Positions 12,876 through 25,200 of a stretch of 64,000 nt of DNA are shown in pieces. Both the position numbers and the translations under genes were made by a program. The notes beneath the pieces are model-generated. The model was not told the origin of the DNA and searched no databases. It worked only from the letters and a program-made list of their open reading frames with translations. Source of the DNA: Ischnura elegans (taxonomy: Eukaryota > Arthropoda > Insecta > Odonata > Coenagrionidae). The first letter of the stretch is position 1. Every line of letters starts with the position of its first letter. Location: contig NC_060257.1 of NCBI RefSeq assembly GCF_921293095.1, positions 91,997,449 to 92,061,448 of the forward strand. The letters are read 5' to 3'.

Positions 12876-13273
12876 GCCATAACTAGGACTTTTGTCAGGG
12901 GGTGCAACGATCAGTTTGCCACTATCCCTCCCGTGATCCCCTTCTCTCTTCCACCCCTAAAATATAATACCTCTGTAATCCATTTTTTTATTGTGCGTTA
13001 GTTGAAATTACTCGCCGTATGTATGCTGTGAAGAACTTTTATTAATATTAGTTTTAAATGATTTTTAATTATTTTGGCTAACTAATTTAATTATGAAAGT
13101 TAAATAACTTTTCTAATAAATGTTTCAAAATTTTCTGCTCCCCTCTCTGAAATCTTCGCCAGAGGCACACGCCCCCCTGCAACGCCCTAGCTCCAGTCTT
13201 GGGTTGCGGCTTCATTGAAGTCCTTTTTTCCCGCGTTGACATCCTTGACGAACCACAAGGGTTTAAAATCTAG

Positions 13274-13668
13274 CAGTGACGGATATAGATCTGCACCAAC
13301 TAGGTGGGGGGCCTATCTTCGTGAATTACTACACAACCAGGGGAATTTCCCCCTAGCCGAAGGGGGGTTCGGGGATTTTGAAAGTTAGGATTTTCCAGAC
13401 TCAAAAACGGCTCTTTTAGACTAATTCATTGATAAAAAATACACTATATTATGCAGGCGTAGTAGATCGTTTTACCAATGCCAAAGCGTTAAAATAGGCC
13501 CTATAAGGTTAAAAATAATTTGTATATTGACTCGTTATAGTTGGTAAATTTGCCGGAAAATTTTGCTATCTGCTTTACGTCAAAGTAGTGACATATGAAA
13601 ATTTCAATTTTTATCTATAGCGTATGTTACGACTCCTAAGCATCTCCCCTCCCCATGGATCCGCCACT
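13274..13668. mobile_element. MITE with AGTG(A/G)CGGAT inverted ends
   Basis: The left end reads CAGTGACGGATATAGAT and the right end, read inward on the other strand, AGTGGCGGATCCATGG. The termini match those of the shorter element at 14378-14573 (GGCGGATCCAGG), so both belong to one loose family. No coding capacity. Confidence 0.4.
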
Positions 13669-13744
13669 CTCATCTTGTACCATGAGCCTCGGAACAATTG
13701 CCATGGGAATCAAAGAAAGTCTGCTCAGTGGCCTGGAAATCCAA

Positions 13745-13805
13745 GATCACAGCCTCGATTCCCGGTTCAGGGGAATATTTTCTCATGGGAAATTCATGGA
13801 TATAT
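13745..13805 (+). repeat. SINE fragment of the same family as 12775-12875
   Basis: It contains TCGATTCCCGGTTCAGG followed by a TTTTCTCATGG phrase, the same order as in the copy on the minus strand at 12775-12875. Confidence 0.35.
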
Positions 13806-14377
13806 CACCGCCGTTCACGCAATCTCACGTGGAGGGGAGGGAGGTCCTGGCAAGTATCACGTCATTTTTTCCGCAAGAAACAGCGTAAAATTGTAAGAAA
13901 ACTGGGTGGAATTGAGCAAAACGTGTTCCTCTATTAAACTAGTTAAATTATATTTTTTGTGGGAATTTTCACAGATGGCCAACGTTCATTCAGAAGACTA
14001 TACCATTGCGCGCCTTGTGACCCCATTTCGGTCTCTATTCCTTAGCTACGATTCTAGTCACACCCTTGAGAACATGAGAAATCAGTTTCTTGACCGTAGA
14101 CTGACATCTGACGGAGTAAACGTTTCCAGTGACTTCGTCAAGTTACTCTACCGACAGCAGGAAAACAGTGAAAACATGTCAAGAACTTGAATTTCAAAAC
14201 TTTCTACCTCTCTGCGATAGAGTGAATGACTCTGAAGATTGCAAATCACTGTTGCTTATCAGGAAACTCAATGACATTTCTAAGGGCCATGAAACTCCTG
14301 CAACGCAACCGGAAGATCTTCTCGAGATATTAAGTAGACCTATTCCAGGTAAGGTTACTGAAAAAGTGTTCGTCGAC

Positions 14378-14573
14378 CATAGGCGGATCCAGGGGGGGGC
14401 ACGGGGGCACGTGCCCCCCCCCCAGACCCTTAAAAATATGATAGATTTTTAATACGGTCCCATTATAATTTCGTTCGTTTTGTATAACAAGGTATCCTTG
14501 TGCCCCCCTGAACAAAATCCTGGATACGGCCTTGCTTGTGCCCCTCCCAGAAAGAAATCCTGGATCCGCCCGT
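14378..14573. mobile_element. 196-bp MITE with GGCGGATCCAGG ends and CGTCGAC flanks
   Basis: Inverted ends GGCGGATCCAGG and CCTGGATCCGCC border a G/C-run-rich body. The 7-base word CGTCGAC lies directly on both sides (14371-14377 and 14574-14580), which fits a target-site duplication. It is nested in the 12377-15399 element. Confidence 0.6.
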
Positions 14574-15469
14574 CGTCGACTGATTAATTATTTGATAGTT
14601 AATTAATTATTATTAACAAATTTCCCCAAGTGACCATCGCTTATATATTTGAAATATACATGAGAGAAGCTGCAGTAGCTTTCGTGGCGGGTTACCTTGT
14701 CCGAATCGCAGAGGAGAGAACTGAATGTATAGGGTGTCTGGAACCTCTCGCCGCATGTCAAAAAAGTTCTCCCTCACTGTTATTAGTGAATCATTTGAAT
14801 AGATCATAGATAGATTGTTATCCTAGCAAAAACTTTACATATTTCTCAGTGTAAGCAGTGCGCAAACTTGACAGCAAAATTTTATATTCGGGCAGTACTC
14901 TTTCTGCAACGCCAGCTGCTTGAAGAGCAATTACTGACATTCATTTTACCAAGATTTCTGAAGGAATTTGCTTGTAAGCAATGCACAAACCCGGTATTGC
15001 TTCGTGTAATATTACAAAAAAATTTTAGGCCACTTCTGGACAATTATGCTAAAATGAAACGGACACTGTAACATGGAAGAAGTAACAGCACCTGCGTTTA
15101 GGAAAATATCACTATGTCGGAAATTCCTATAATTTTGAAAACATTATTCCGTGAAAAATACCAAAAAATAAAGGCCAAAATTAAATAAATATGGTAAATG
15201 TTAGCATAATCACGAAAAGAGAACTAATTTTGACAAAAATCGCGTTTGTTTCAAATGTTCGCCATTCATTCCCATACGAATTTTGTTCTCAAAACAGCGC
15301 CAGCGGCGACAACTGGAACTAACTCCAGACATGCTCATTCTGCCCGTTTACAGCTCACGTTGGACGGCCTTATGAATAACGTAGGCTACGTTTAAATTAT
15401 CCGCTCTCAAGACCGGTAAGACAGACAAATGAATATCGTTTACCGTGGTTTCCAGACGTGTCGGATTGT

Positions 15470-15582
15470 TTTCGAATACGGAAATGTGCTAGGAAGCATG
15501 TCCACGATTTGTTTGTGGCATGTGTGGTCACTGTGTTTAGGTACAAAACTTCGTAATCATCCGTATTAGTTAACTATAAATG
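15470..15582 (+). promoter_or_regulatory. Candidate 5' exon of the TDRD12-like gene (start region)
   Basis: A donor-like ATG|GTAAGC lies at 15580-15586. Joined to the acceptor TTCAG at 16022-16026, this ATG reads in frame into TTT GAA ATG GAT GAA, giving MFEMDEW. The real start may therefore lie here, with the 5' UTR just upstream, rather than at 16032. No TATA box or other promoter element was identified with confidence. Confidence 0.3.
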
Positions 15583-16031
15583 GTAAGCATGTTTTGTTAT
15601 TTATCTCATTTTAATACCCTAATTCAAATTTACTGTAGCATGGCTGCCGAGTATGTTTTGTGATTTTGCGTAATGAAATTGTATTTTACCTTCCTTTGAC
15701 AGTCATAAAATATGAAATAATTATAATAAAAGAACCATTATGTTGAATATTTTTTCAGTGAAATCCCAAGTCTCAATTTCTCTGTTTCATGAATTAGTTT
15801 GATTCTCATGAATTATGTTTATGCTGCCGATGACTTGTGTCTTTGAATTATTGTCGTAAGAATAATTATCAGTGTTTAGAGGGATAAGTTCTCTTTCATG
15901 TCGTATATGTTGTCATTTTTTCAACATACCACAATTATAAGTAGTTGCCGTTATAAGTTGTTCAGTGACATACGACATAATATATTTGCATTTTTGTAAC
16001 GTGTACGTTTTACCAATCCCTTCAGTTTGAA

Positions 16032-16244
16032 ATGGATGAATGGGAGTACCTTGATCCTGGCGCAGCGAAAGGGCTGTGTAATATCGCTGTAATGGAGACT
16101 GTTCACGGAGGGAAATATTGGGTATCGGAACCTCCCGGAATTCACATGTCTAAAGAAAGAGAGGCTGTTGTGTTGTTGGAGACGCGGTTGGCGGAAATTA
16201 TGTTCAGAACTTTTGAAATTGCGAAGGATATTCCAGAAAATAAG
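16032..16244 (+). CDS. TDRD12-like: TDRD12-like exon: N-terminus leading into the Tudor module
   Basis: This exon encodes residues 1-71, starting MDEWEYLDPG and ending PENK before GTAAGA. The ATG lies six bases after a TTCAG acceptor (16022-16026), so an upstream exon probably exists. The text KYWV..PPG with a following helix (LLETRLAEIMF) is typical of the lead-in of extended Tudor domains. Phase at the 3' end is 0. Confidence 0.8.
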
Positions 16245-19200
16245 GTAAGACTGGTGTTACTTTTGGTTATTCCATATTTTTGTTAACAGGTCTCTAACTA
16301 CAAAGTAATGACTTGCATGCAACTATACGCCACACGTCCCTCAGGAATTGTCTTGGGACAAATATTTTTCGAGCCTATTCCATTCTAATCCTGTAATTGA
16401 ATAAGAGCTGTCGTGATATGGCTCAATTTGTCTGCCAGTCAAACTAATGTGAAATGGTTGATGTGCAATGTGAGATTTATTACTTGTTGTTGATAGTGTA
16501 TTCTCATGTGGTAGTAGATTCCTGAGATCTATTTGCCAGTATGTATACGCACACGCATTTTCTATTAACTTCTGTTCACATAAATTGCTAAGAATATAAA
16601 TTTCTCTGGCCCAGGGGTTGAACCACAGATCTTTGGATATCTGGAACAATGAACAGATGACTATTTTTCATAGGTTCCTGGATTCCCATGGCAATTTTAT
16701 TGAGGTGCATCTCAGCCTAGACCACTGGGACATTTCCTGTTGTGCCTGTCTTGCTGGATTTTTTAATGATAAATATTATACACACTCGCACCGTCAGTCA
16801 AGCCACAGCGTATACTTGAATGTCTGCGTCGTTGTGGGTTGGTACGCATGCTTGGGTTGGGAAAACTGTGGGCCAAGGAAACACAACTTAATATTTGATC
16901 TGTGCTACTGGTAAAGCCCTTCCTTGCCTTGCTAATGTAGTGTAGAAAATGCATCTACCGGCCACACTCATTTACTGGTGATGGTAATGCTATGATGAAT
17001 CAATTAGAAAATTCAAGTTCTCAGTAAAATTGTCTGCCCACATATGACCACCAAGTGCCTTCTAGGCTAGGTGAAGATAGGCAGACACTACTGATTATGA
17101 CCGATCTATGCGTGATGACCTTGTGGTTAGGCTTAGATTTGCTTGCATGCTAGATTTTTAAATGACAATATCTATTTTTTGCGATTTAATGAAAAGTGAA
17201 AATTTTCAAGAGCGCGAAAATATGATGGCTAAGTATGAATGCTGGGAAAAGCCCGTGTGACGTCTGGCTGCTGCTGTGTGAGGCTATGAACGCTGCTATG
17301 ATGCAGACTGCTTGCTGCCGAGCATGGTGGTAGTGTAGAGTGCCCAGCTAGGAGGTAGCGCTTGGCTTAACTAAGGATTATTAATACCCTATCAAATTAA
17401 GGAAACTTTCAGGAAATAGGCAATTTTAATAGGTGATTATTAAGGCATGTTTTCCTGAGCTCTGTGCCTCATGCATGCATTGGTAATCTCAGACGATGTT
17501 AAACTCCTGACTTCTCGTATAGAAACTATGTCCCTGTGACGTCATGTGGAGTGGCATCACATCGGCGCCAATCTGGCCTTTTTCAAATGAGGTTGAAATT
17601 GACCATTAACATTTGTCTAAACTGGGATTCTAAAACAAAATAATTTGTATATTATGAATACACTAATTGTGAGTAACGAATCGCAATAAATGCGTTTCGT
17701 TTTCTTTGATGAAGGAAACTACCCTATTAAGGAATGTAATTAATTATTGGTATAACTTCATAAAAGCATTTCCGTTTTTTGGTAATGGCTGCTGTTCTAA
17801 CACCCTTACCCATTGAGATGGTTTGTGAGGAAGCATGTTAATGTTCCTGTAAATTTTTAGCCTGAAATTCCCTGAGGTTTTCTTGTTTCATGGACTTTAA
17901 TCACTGAGGTATGTGCTATCAACGGCATACTATATTATATGTCATATGCAACAAACCAAGGCAACTTCTGTGGTGCATCTGATGAAACATAGAGTATTAA
18001 CTTCATTGCTAAATAAATCTTAGAGGACTGTGTTTAAATTTTTTTGCTCCTTCAAAGGCATGAAATGAATCTCAACTTGCTTTTTAACAGTTTTCATATG
18101 ATTCAAAATTTTACATGGATAATAAAACATATGTTGATGAATGAAAGGATGGCCTTTTTAATGCAAAATCGAAGATAATTCCCCCACTGAATCCCTCTTA
18201 TCGATAGAATTCCTGCCATTACTTCCCTCTTTGCTTCTCGGAGGCTGCAGCAGTCTCTGTAGCTTCAGCAGCAGTCATATGTCATTGATTACTATGATTG
18301 CAGATTATGGAAAGCTGTGGCAGCACTTGTTGTCAATTTCGCAGCAATAATCTGTTGATGGGAATTAATTACAAATCAAATGCATACCATAGTATGTTGA
18401 ATGTGCTTTGCATATTTCCATAGGTCAAATCAGTTTGAAGAGTATCAGTGTCTTTAAATGTTTCTAAGTTATAAAATGTGTTTTGTAAGTCATATAATTT
18501 CATAATTGATGACGGAATGTGCAATTGAAAACATATTCTGCAAAATTTTAGAAAGCGTGTGCAAAATCACCTTGTGTGGTTGAAGTTGCATGGTGAGTGA
18601 ATTTGTGTTTCAACCTTCAGTTTGCTCACGTTGAGCTCTCATGATTTGGGTGTATCCAATACTACTGTACTCCTAGTCTAATGAATTGTGCTCTGTACTT
18701 CATTCTCTTAATCACAGGTCATGGCACTAGAATATCTTAGAAATATGATTTGAACTTCAGGAAATTCTCATTTGTATTGCTAAAAATGCTTGATACTGCC
18801 ACTTTCCTTTTCGTAACTTCTCCCTCAATAAGATTAGATCCTCTCTTGGCATTGCAACTTTAGCTGATCGCCGTATCCTCATTGACCGGAGACTCTTCTT
18901 AAATATCATTAATGGCAAATAGAGATCATCAGACCTTCTTTCTTTTATTCCCCTCTGAGTTCAAGTGACCTATTTTATTGCTTCATCCCCCACCTTTCTG
19001 TCTCTAAGCGTTCTTTTCTATTCAGACTTCTGTCTTCCATTAACTCCTATGCCAAATGTGTTCCAAATTTTGATCCTTTTTTTCATCCATCTTGCACCAT
19101 CACTATCGTAATTTTCCCCTCATTCCTCGCTCCACCCGATGAAATTTAATATTCTTTGTTATTTATGTGTAAATACTGTTGAATATTATTGATTGCGTTG

Positions 19201-22200
19201 CTTATTATCATTACATTGTTTCTCCTGTTATTGTGAGTCCTCTGTAATTGTCCTCGTGCTGTTTTTGGTCTGGATTAAATAAATGAATAAATTTATCTGC
19301 CAAAACAAACTGCTGAATCTGACCTGACCTCGACTCTTAATTCTTACCTTGCCATTGTACCTCATGAGCATTTACGTAATGTCTGTCTTTTATGGCAGTT
19401 TTTATGTATGCATATAACAAATATTGAATTCTCAACTTTGCAGTTGATTGCAGTAAAAAATGAGGCTACTGGGTGCTGGCACCGTGGAAAGTTGCTCTCT
19501 CCCATGCCAGATAGCAGCACTACTAAGGCAAGGGTATTTCTGGTCGACCACGGGGAATTTCTTGGGAATGTGAAGATCAACCACTTGCAGCCTTTACCGG
19601 AAGATATGCAAGACCTTGATCCTCAAGCCTTTGTGGTGTGCTTATATGGCCTCATCCCACTTACCGTCGATGTTCAGCTGCAAGACATAAACGACAAATT
19701 TCATTTTGAGTGAGTAAATGCTCATCCTTTTTTATGCTTGCGCTTGATTTGCCATAGTGAATGCTTTAGTCTACTCATGCTCTACTTTCTACTAAATACT
19801 TGAACAATCATCATTACATGCTGTTGAGGTTCTAAGAAGACTAGGAATCATTTATGGCCCTTTAGTTCCTATCGATGATGGTAGATAATTTTTAAATTTC
19901 TGCATTGAATTTAACCCATTTACGGCCAAAGTTACGAAAGCGCAACATTATTGAGAAATGCAAAAAAATTGTTTCAATGAATTTTATTCATATAGAATTA
20001 GCTTTGTTCGATAAAATTAAGTTTAACTGATTTATAGTGAGATAATAATGACATTTAATAAGTATTTCGATATTTAAAAAAATACTCAAAATGTGTCAAT
20101 AGGGTGGTTTCCTATTATTTTTTTATTGCCTAAATTGAAAGATTATTACTCCTGGAGTACGTATTTCACGCTTTTAGATTTTTAAATGATGATACATATA
20201 TACCGTATAAGCGCGTGTAAGAGGCGCACCTTTTTCCCCAGATATTGCAGCCGAAAATGGGGGTGCGCCTCTTACACAAACTTCTTATCTTCCCCCCTCC
20301 CCTTCACCCGTTGCAAGTTCAAGGGGAACTGAGTGGCCTTGGTTTTCAGCGTGAGTCATTCATCTGAAACCCTGGGTCAAAATCAAGCGGCAGGCAGGGG
20401 AGTTTCTCCCTTAGTGACGTATTTTTAAAATGCTCCTGTTTGAATTTCTTGCAAGCATTGCGCCGTCACGTCGGTACCCCAGAGGTGAACATTGAAAAGA
20501 TCGCGCGGGGTGATTCGCTCCGGAGCGCGAGCTAAATTTATTGCCACGAGTGGGCATCCCGCGGCATTTATACTGCATATAGTAATATTGGTGTCAAAAC
20601 CTGCGGTTGAAAAATTCGAACGAGTGTGCTCATTCTTGGACTTAATGGTGGATAGAAGAAATCGGAAATGCTTATAAGTGAAGAGCGCTGAAGGAGAGGT
20701 CGAGGGGAAGGAGCGCGCTCCCTCCCCTCTGTATTTAAAGCTACGAGCGAAGGAGCAAGGGAAGAACACGTCCGATCTTGCATGTGACGTCGTTGCCTTT
20801 AAAGCGAAGGGGCGAAGGCGCAGCAATGTGATATACGCAGTTTGCGTTGCCTGAGTTTCCAGTCCGTCTCGTCTTGTTTGAATGCGCTTATGCTACGCTT
20901 GTTTCTTCCGAAATTGTGCTGCTTGGACTATGTTGAATATTAGTAGCCTTATTTCAGCTATAAATCTTTGTGTCAATCAATTAGAGCTCAAAAAACTTAA
21001 ATGCTGTAAGATATACGTCGCGTTAGGTCTAATTCTTTTTAGAACCTCGTGCGTGTCATACAATTGCTGAAAGATATCGAGATATCTTCGAGCTAAGAAG
21101 GTAACTCACGTAGCATTTGACCTCCAGAAACTCGGGGAATTGAACCTGGTAGACCGAAAAAGGTCAGTTGGTGGAATGGGGTAAGGATGAAACACGTTTC
21201 CATTGTTCCCCTGTAACTTGATATTTTCCTGTGGAGTCTCGGAAAGGAAAAAAACGGCAGAGGCATTAGCTGATGGAGAGCCGAGTGTAGTTCCGTTAGG
21301 CCCCTTGCACACACACCGATTTTGGACGGCCGGTAAAATATTGGCCGATATTTTACCGGTGAAGCGATGCTTGCACACACGCCGGAGTTTTACCGGTCAA
21401 ACGATACGTTGCTAAGTTTTTGAGCCGGCGTCGGCGATCCACAGTGAGAATAGCCGGCAGCTAACCGGCATTTTGCCGGTGCCGGCGTGTGGTCGGTACT
21501 TGTGCAAGCTCCAATGCTCTCCCATTGTTCACTATTGGAATGTGGACGGCCGATATTTTACCGGCCTTCCAAAATCGGTGCGTGTGCAAGGGGCCTTAAA
21601 TCTACGACGTGGTTATTATCCTACGGCGCTGAGATTGCCCCGATTGTTGTTCAATCTCATGGGAAAGCTCATGCCATTTGCCTGTCGTGTTTTGCCTTAA
21701 AATTTTCCACGGCTGCAATTCTATTGCAATACTCCTGCGAGAGCTTTTACACAAAATTGTTCGTGAGTAGGACAAGCAACGTAGAGCGATGGCGTATGCA
21801 AAGAGAGGATCGGAACTCTTTCTACTCCCTCTTATGCCGCCGCAGTTATCAAAATTTCCTCTTTCAAATAGTACTGAAAGAGGACATTTCGATAGCTGTC
21901 GAAATTCCAGGCATACGTCTGCAACACCGCACGATAGGATAAAAAAAAATGTCGCAAAATTTTTTTTCTTTATAGCTTCGATCCACAAAATAGGGGTGCG
22001 CCTCTTACACAAGCTTATACGGTATTTTTTGGGCTTAAATGGAAAGTGAAAATTTTCAAGCGTGCGACATCGCGACGGCTAAGTATGAATGCTGGGAAAA
22101 CCCCGTGTGACGTCGTTCTAGTTCCTGCTGCCGCAAGTGAGATGACCTTGGGGCGAGGCTTTGAGCGCTGATACGACGCAGGATGCTAGCAGGTAGCAGA

Positions 22201-25200
22201 GTACCCTGCTAGCAGGTAGCGCTTGGCTCAAATAAGGATTATTAATACCCTATCAAACGAAGGAAACTTTCTGACCATAGGCAATTTTAATAGGTGATTA
22301 TTAAGACATGTTTCCCTGAGCTCTGTGCCTCATGCATGCATTGGTAATCTCAGACGATGTAAAACTCCTATATACTCGTATAGAAACTAGGTCCCTGTGA
22401 CGTCACGTGGAGTGGCATCGCATGGGCGCCAATCTAGCCTTTTTCAAATGAGGTTAAAATTGACCATTAGCAGTCGTCTAAACTGGGATTTCTAAAACCA
22501 AGTACATAATTTGTATATTATGAATACTCTAATGGTGGGTTACGAATCACAATCAATGCCATTGGTTTTCTTAGATGAAGGAAACTACCCTATTATCAAG
22601 TCACCTGTTACGCAAGATAAATATGTTTCCCAAAGAGTAACTATTCCCTTTATTTAGTTTTTTATTCGTCCATATGAACGTCAAAATTTCAATTAAAAGA
22701 TGTTAAAACTTATATTTTGTCAAAAAGTCGACATTAAGCGGAAATCAGATCGGGAAGATAAAGCTGCATTTTTGCAACTTAGGCCGAATCTGGTATCTAG
22801 ATGTCATTATGCAACCTGCATTACCATGTATTGCCGTCTTGTAGGAAGATGCCGTTTTTACTGTCAGATATCATCCTACGTCTTTTTATGCCACGTATTT
22901 GGCAGATATCATCATATTGGATAATTGAAATTCTTAGATATTATGGGTGCTTTCCAATCACGTATCTGTGCTGATCTGTTTTAAACTGTTTAGCTCAGAG
23001 TGTGTTCCAGTTGCAGGTGTGACGTCATCTGCGCTAAACAGATGGGAACACATCCTGCACCATTGTTCGTCTGCGCTAGTGTGTTTCAATCTGTTGCGAT
23101 GTGAGCTAATCTGCGCTAGGTGATTGGAAAGCACCCTATGTTTCCAATGAGATACTGCATTATTTAACCTAAATCCAATATAAAATAGAGATTAGTCACG
23201 GCTTAAATATGCATGTGAGTGTGACGAAATATCTGGCTCCTTTGGGTCGTATTCAACTCAATCTGAGGCCACGGCAATAATTGGTTGGGCATTTGCGAAA
23301 TGGCATGTACAATTATAGATAGTTAACATCATTTCTCTTACTTTGCAATTGCTTAACTATTGAAGAATCTTTTATAACTAATCAAGAGTCTTTTCCCGCC
23401 GCTGATCGCTGTCTGCATGCTAGAGTAGACATCCAAGTAGACTTGAGACATTCCTTGTCATAAAGTAAATAAAACAACTCCCTGTTTGCAAAGAGGATTC
23501 GAGAGGAAATTGTAATGCCGGTGTAGTCTTACATTAAAATGCAAATATCCTGGTGCTTTTGCGTCCGATTAATTTTTAAAAATAAAGATCATGGAAAACA
23601 TCAAAGAAGTGTAAAAATCACACGGATAAGTTGCAACGTGGATAAACCACAGCTGGATAAACGGGAGTCTGCTGTACATATGTAATAAAAAGAAGAGGAC
23701 CCAAAATAGATGCATGTGGAATGATGTATGGTAGGGCGGATTACACATTAGATTTACTATTGCACCAGCTTACTCACAGATGCTTATTTGTTTTGTATGT
23801 AGCTGGACAACAACTTAGATACAGGACCTCTCACACTGTACTTATGCAGCTTTTGCATCAGGAGGTCATGAGATCAAAGCTTTAGTTTGGTCTTATGTAA
23901 TTGCACACCAAAGGCCACGTTTATTTTTTGCAGAAGTCTCATTAATAATATCGTATTACAGTCGACTTTTGTTATTACGATGTTCACGGCACCGTAAAAC
24001 CGATGGTTCGTAATAACAAAGTTCGTGTGAATGTTTCTTTTAGGAATCGTCCAAAAAAAGTGCGTAACTTACGCAATTAAATTATGCGCAAATATATAAA
24101 AACAAGAAAAAGAACGCAATCGAGGGCTCACATCTTCCCAAATACAGTAAGCCGTCGATATACGAACTAGACTCATTCCGAGACCTTGTTCGTAAGTTGA
24201 TAAACCTACAGTCCAGCCACCAAGAGTCGTCCGATGGCAGGCAGAATGGTCTAGTTTGGTTAGGATCAGGGATTGTTACCAGCTGTGTTAAGAGGAGTCA
24301 CTTTACCCCCCCCCCCTTTTTCTTCAGTCAACGTAGTAATGATGATTTTCGTAGAGGGCAGCATGAAAAAAGTGTAAGTAACTGCCGCTTGATGGCAGCA
24401 CTAGTAATGAGCGGCAAAAATGGATATTCAAATATGTCCCAGGTGTAATAGTAATTCTCACATATCCTGAAATACAAAACTTTTTGTTTCTTTTATATAA
24501 AAACTAATATGTACTCATTAAAATTTTAAGTAACATTTATTTATTAAAGATATTAAAAAGTAATGCATTTACAAAGCAAGACAACATTAACATTTGAAAA
24601 TGTATGAAAAAGAGCACTGAAAAACAACATACATATTGTCACTTCAACGTCTAATGTTGGAAGCAATTTTAGTGAGAATTGCAATCTACTAAGGTAGGTA
24701 AACAAACTGACATTCCGGGATATAGAGAGAAGTATTGCTAACTCAAACACATTGAGCAAAGAACAGTTGTGAATGCAATGTATTAACAGGGACATGAGCA
24801 ATGAGTAGCAATCAGACAGCTAGCTCAAACACTGGCGTATTAAGTAAAAGTCATTTCAACACAGCATAACCATGCAAGACAATTAAACCAACAGTGGGAG
24901 GCACTTCAAAACCATCAGCAAAGGACAGTTGTGAATGCAATGCATTAACAGGTGCATGAGCACTGAATATAAATCAGACAACTAGCTGTAACACTGACAT
25001 AAGAAGCAAAAGGCAGTATACCACCTCCCATCTGAAATATGGACACCACACCCTGAAACACTACGATGGTGCTTCATTTTCACTTTATAAAAGTAAAGAT
25101 TTATCACTTGGATCACGATAGCTCCTTACTTGGCAAGGGAACAGACTCAAAACGTGGTCACATGGTTATAACGGCATGGGAACACGTGGGCTCCATGAAA

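Larger units (their letters stand above)
12377..15399. mobile_element. Decayed 3-kb DNA transposon with about 40-bp or longer inverted ends (possibly P-like)
   Basis: The left end (12377-12419: CGTAGCCTACGTTAT, then AAGGCCGTCCAACGT) is matched on the opposite strand by the right end (15356-15399). A weaker match continues inward for about 70 bases, including GCGCTCTTTTGAGAACA against GCGCTGTTTTGAGAACA. Between the ends are broken + strand coding remnants (13906-14190, 14195-14350, 14650-14810, 14855-15071). The piece reading AAVAFVAGYLVR followed by CIGC resembles the C-terminal region of P-element/THAP9-type transposases, but this is recalled by eye and weak. Two smaller MITEs and SINE pieces are nested inside. 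The element ends about 630 bp upstream of the first certain TDRD12 codon. Confidence 0.5.
16245..19443 (+). other. Intron 1 with decayed repeats
   Basis: It holds a possible minus-strand SINE piece near 16600-16650 (GGTTCAACCCCTGG read on the minus strand), a truncated family-A MITE (17151-17728) and a LINE 3' end (18805-19290). The remainder shows no recognised feature. Confidence 0.6.
20097..22594 (+). mobile_element. Family-A MITE, copy 2, split by a nested element
   Basis: The left end CAATAGGGTGGTTTCCTATT and right end GGAAACTACCCTATT are inverted. The uninterrupted copies are about 670 bp; this one is split at a TA by the element at 20203-22022. It contains TGACGTCACGTGG near 22398. 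Confidence 0.75.
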
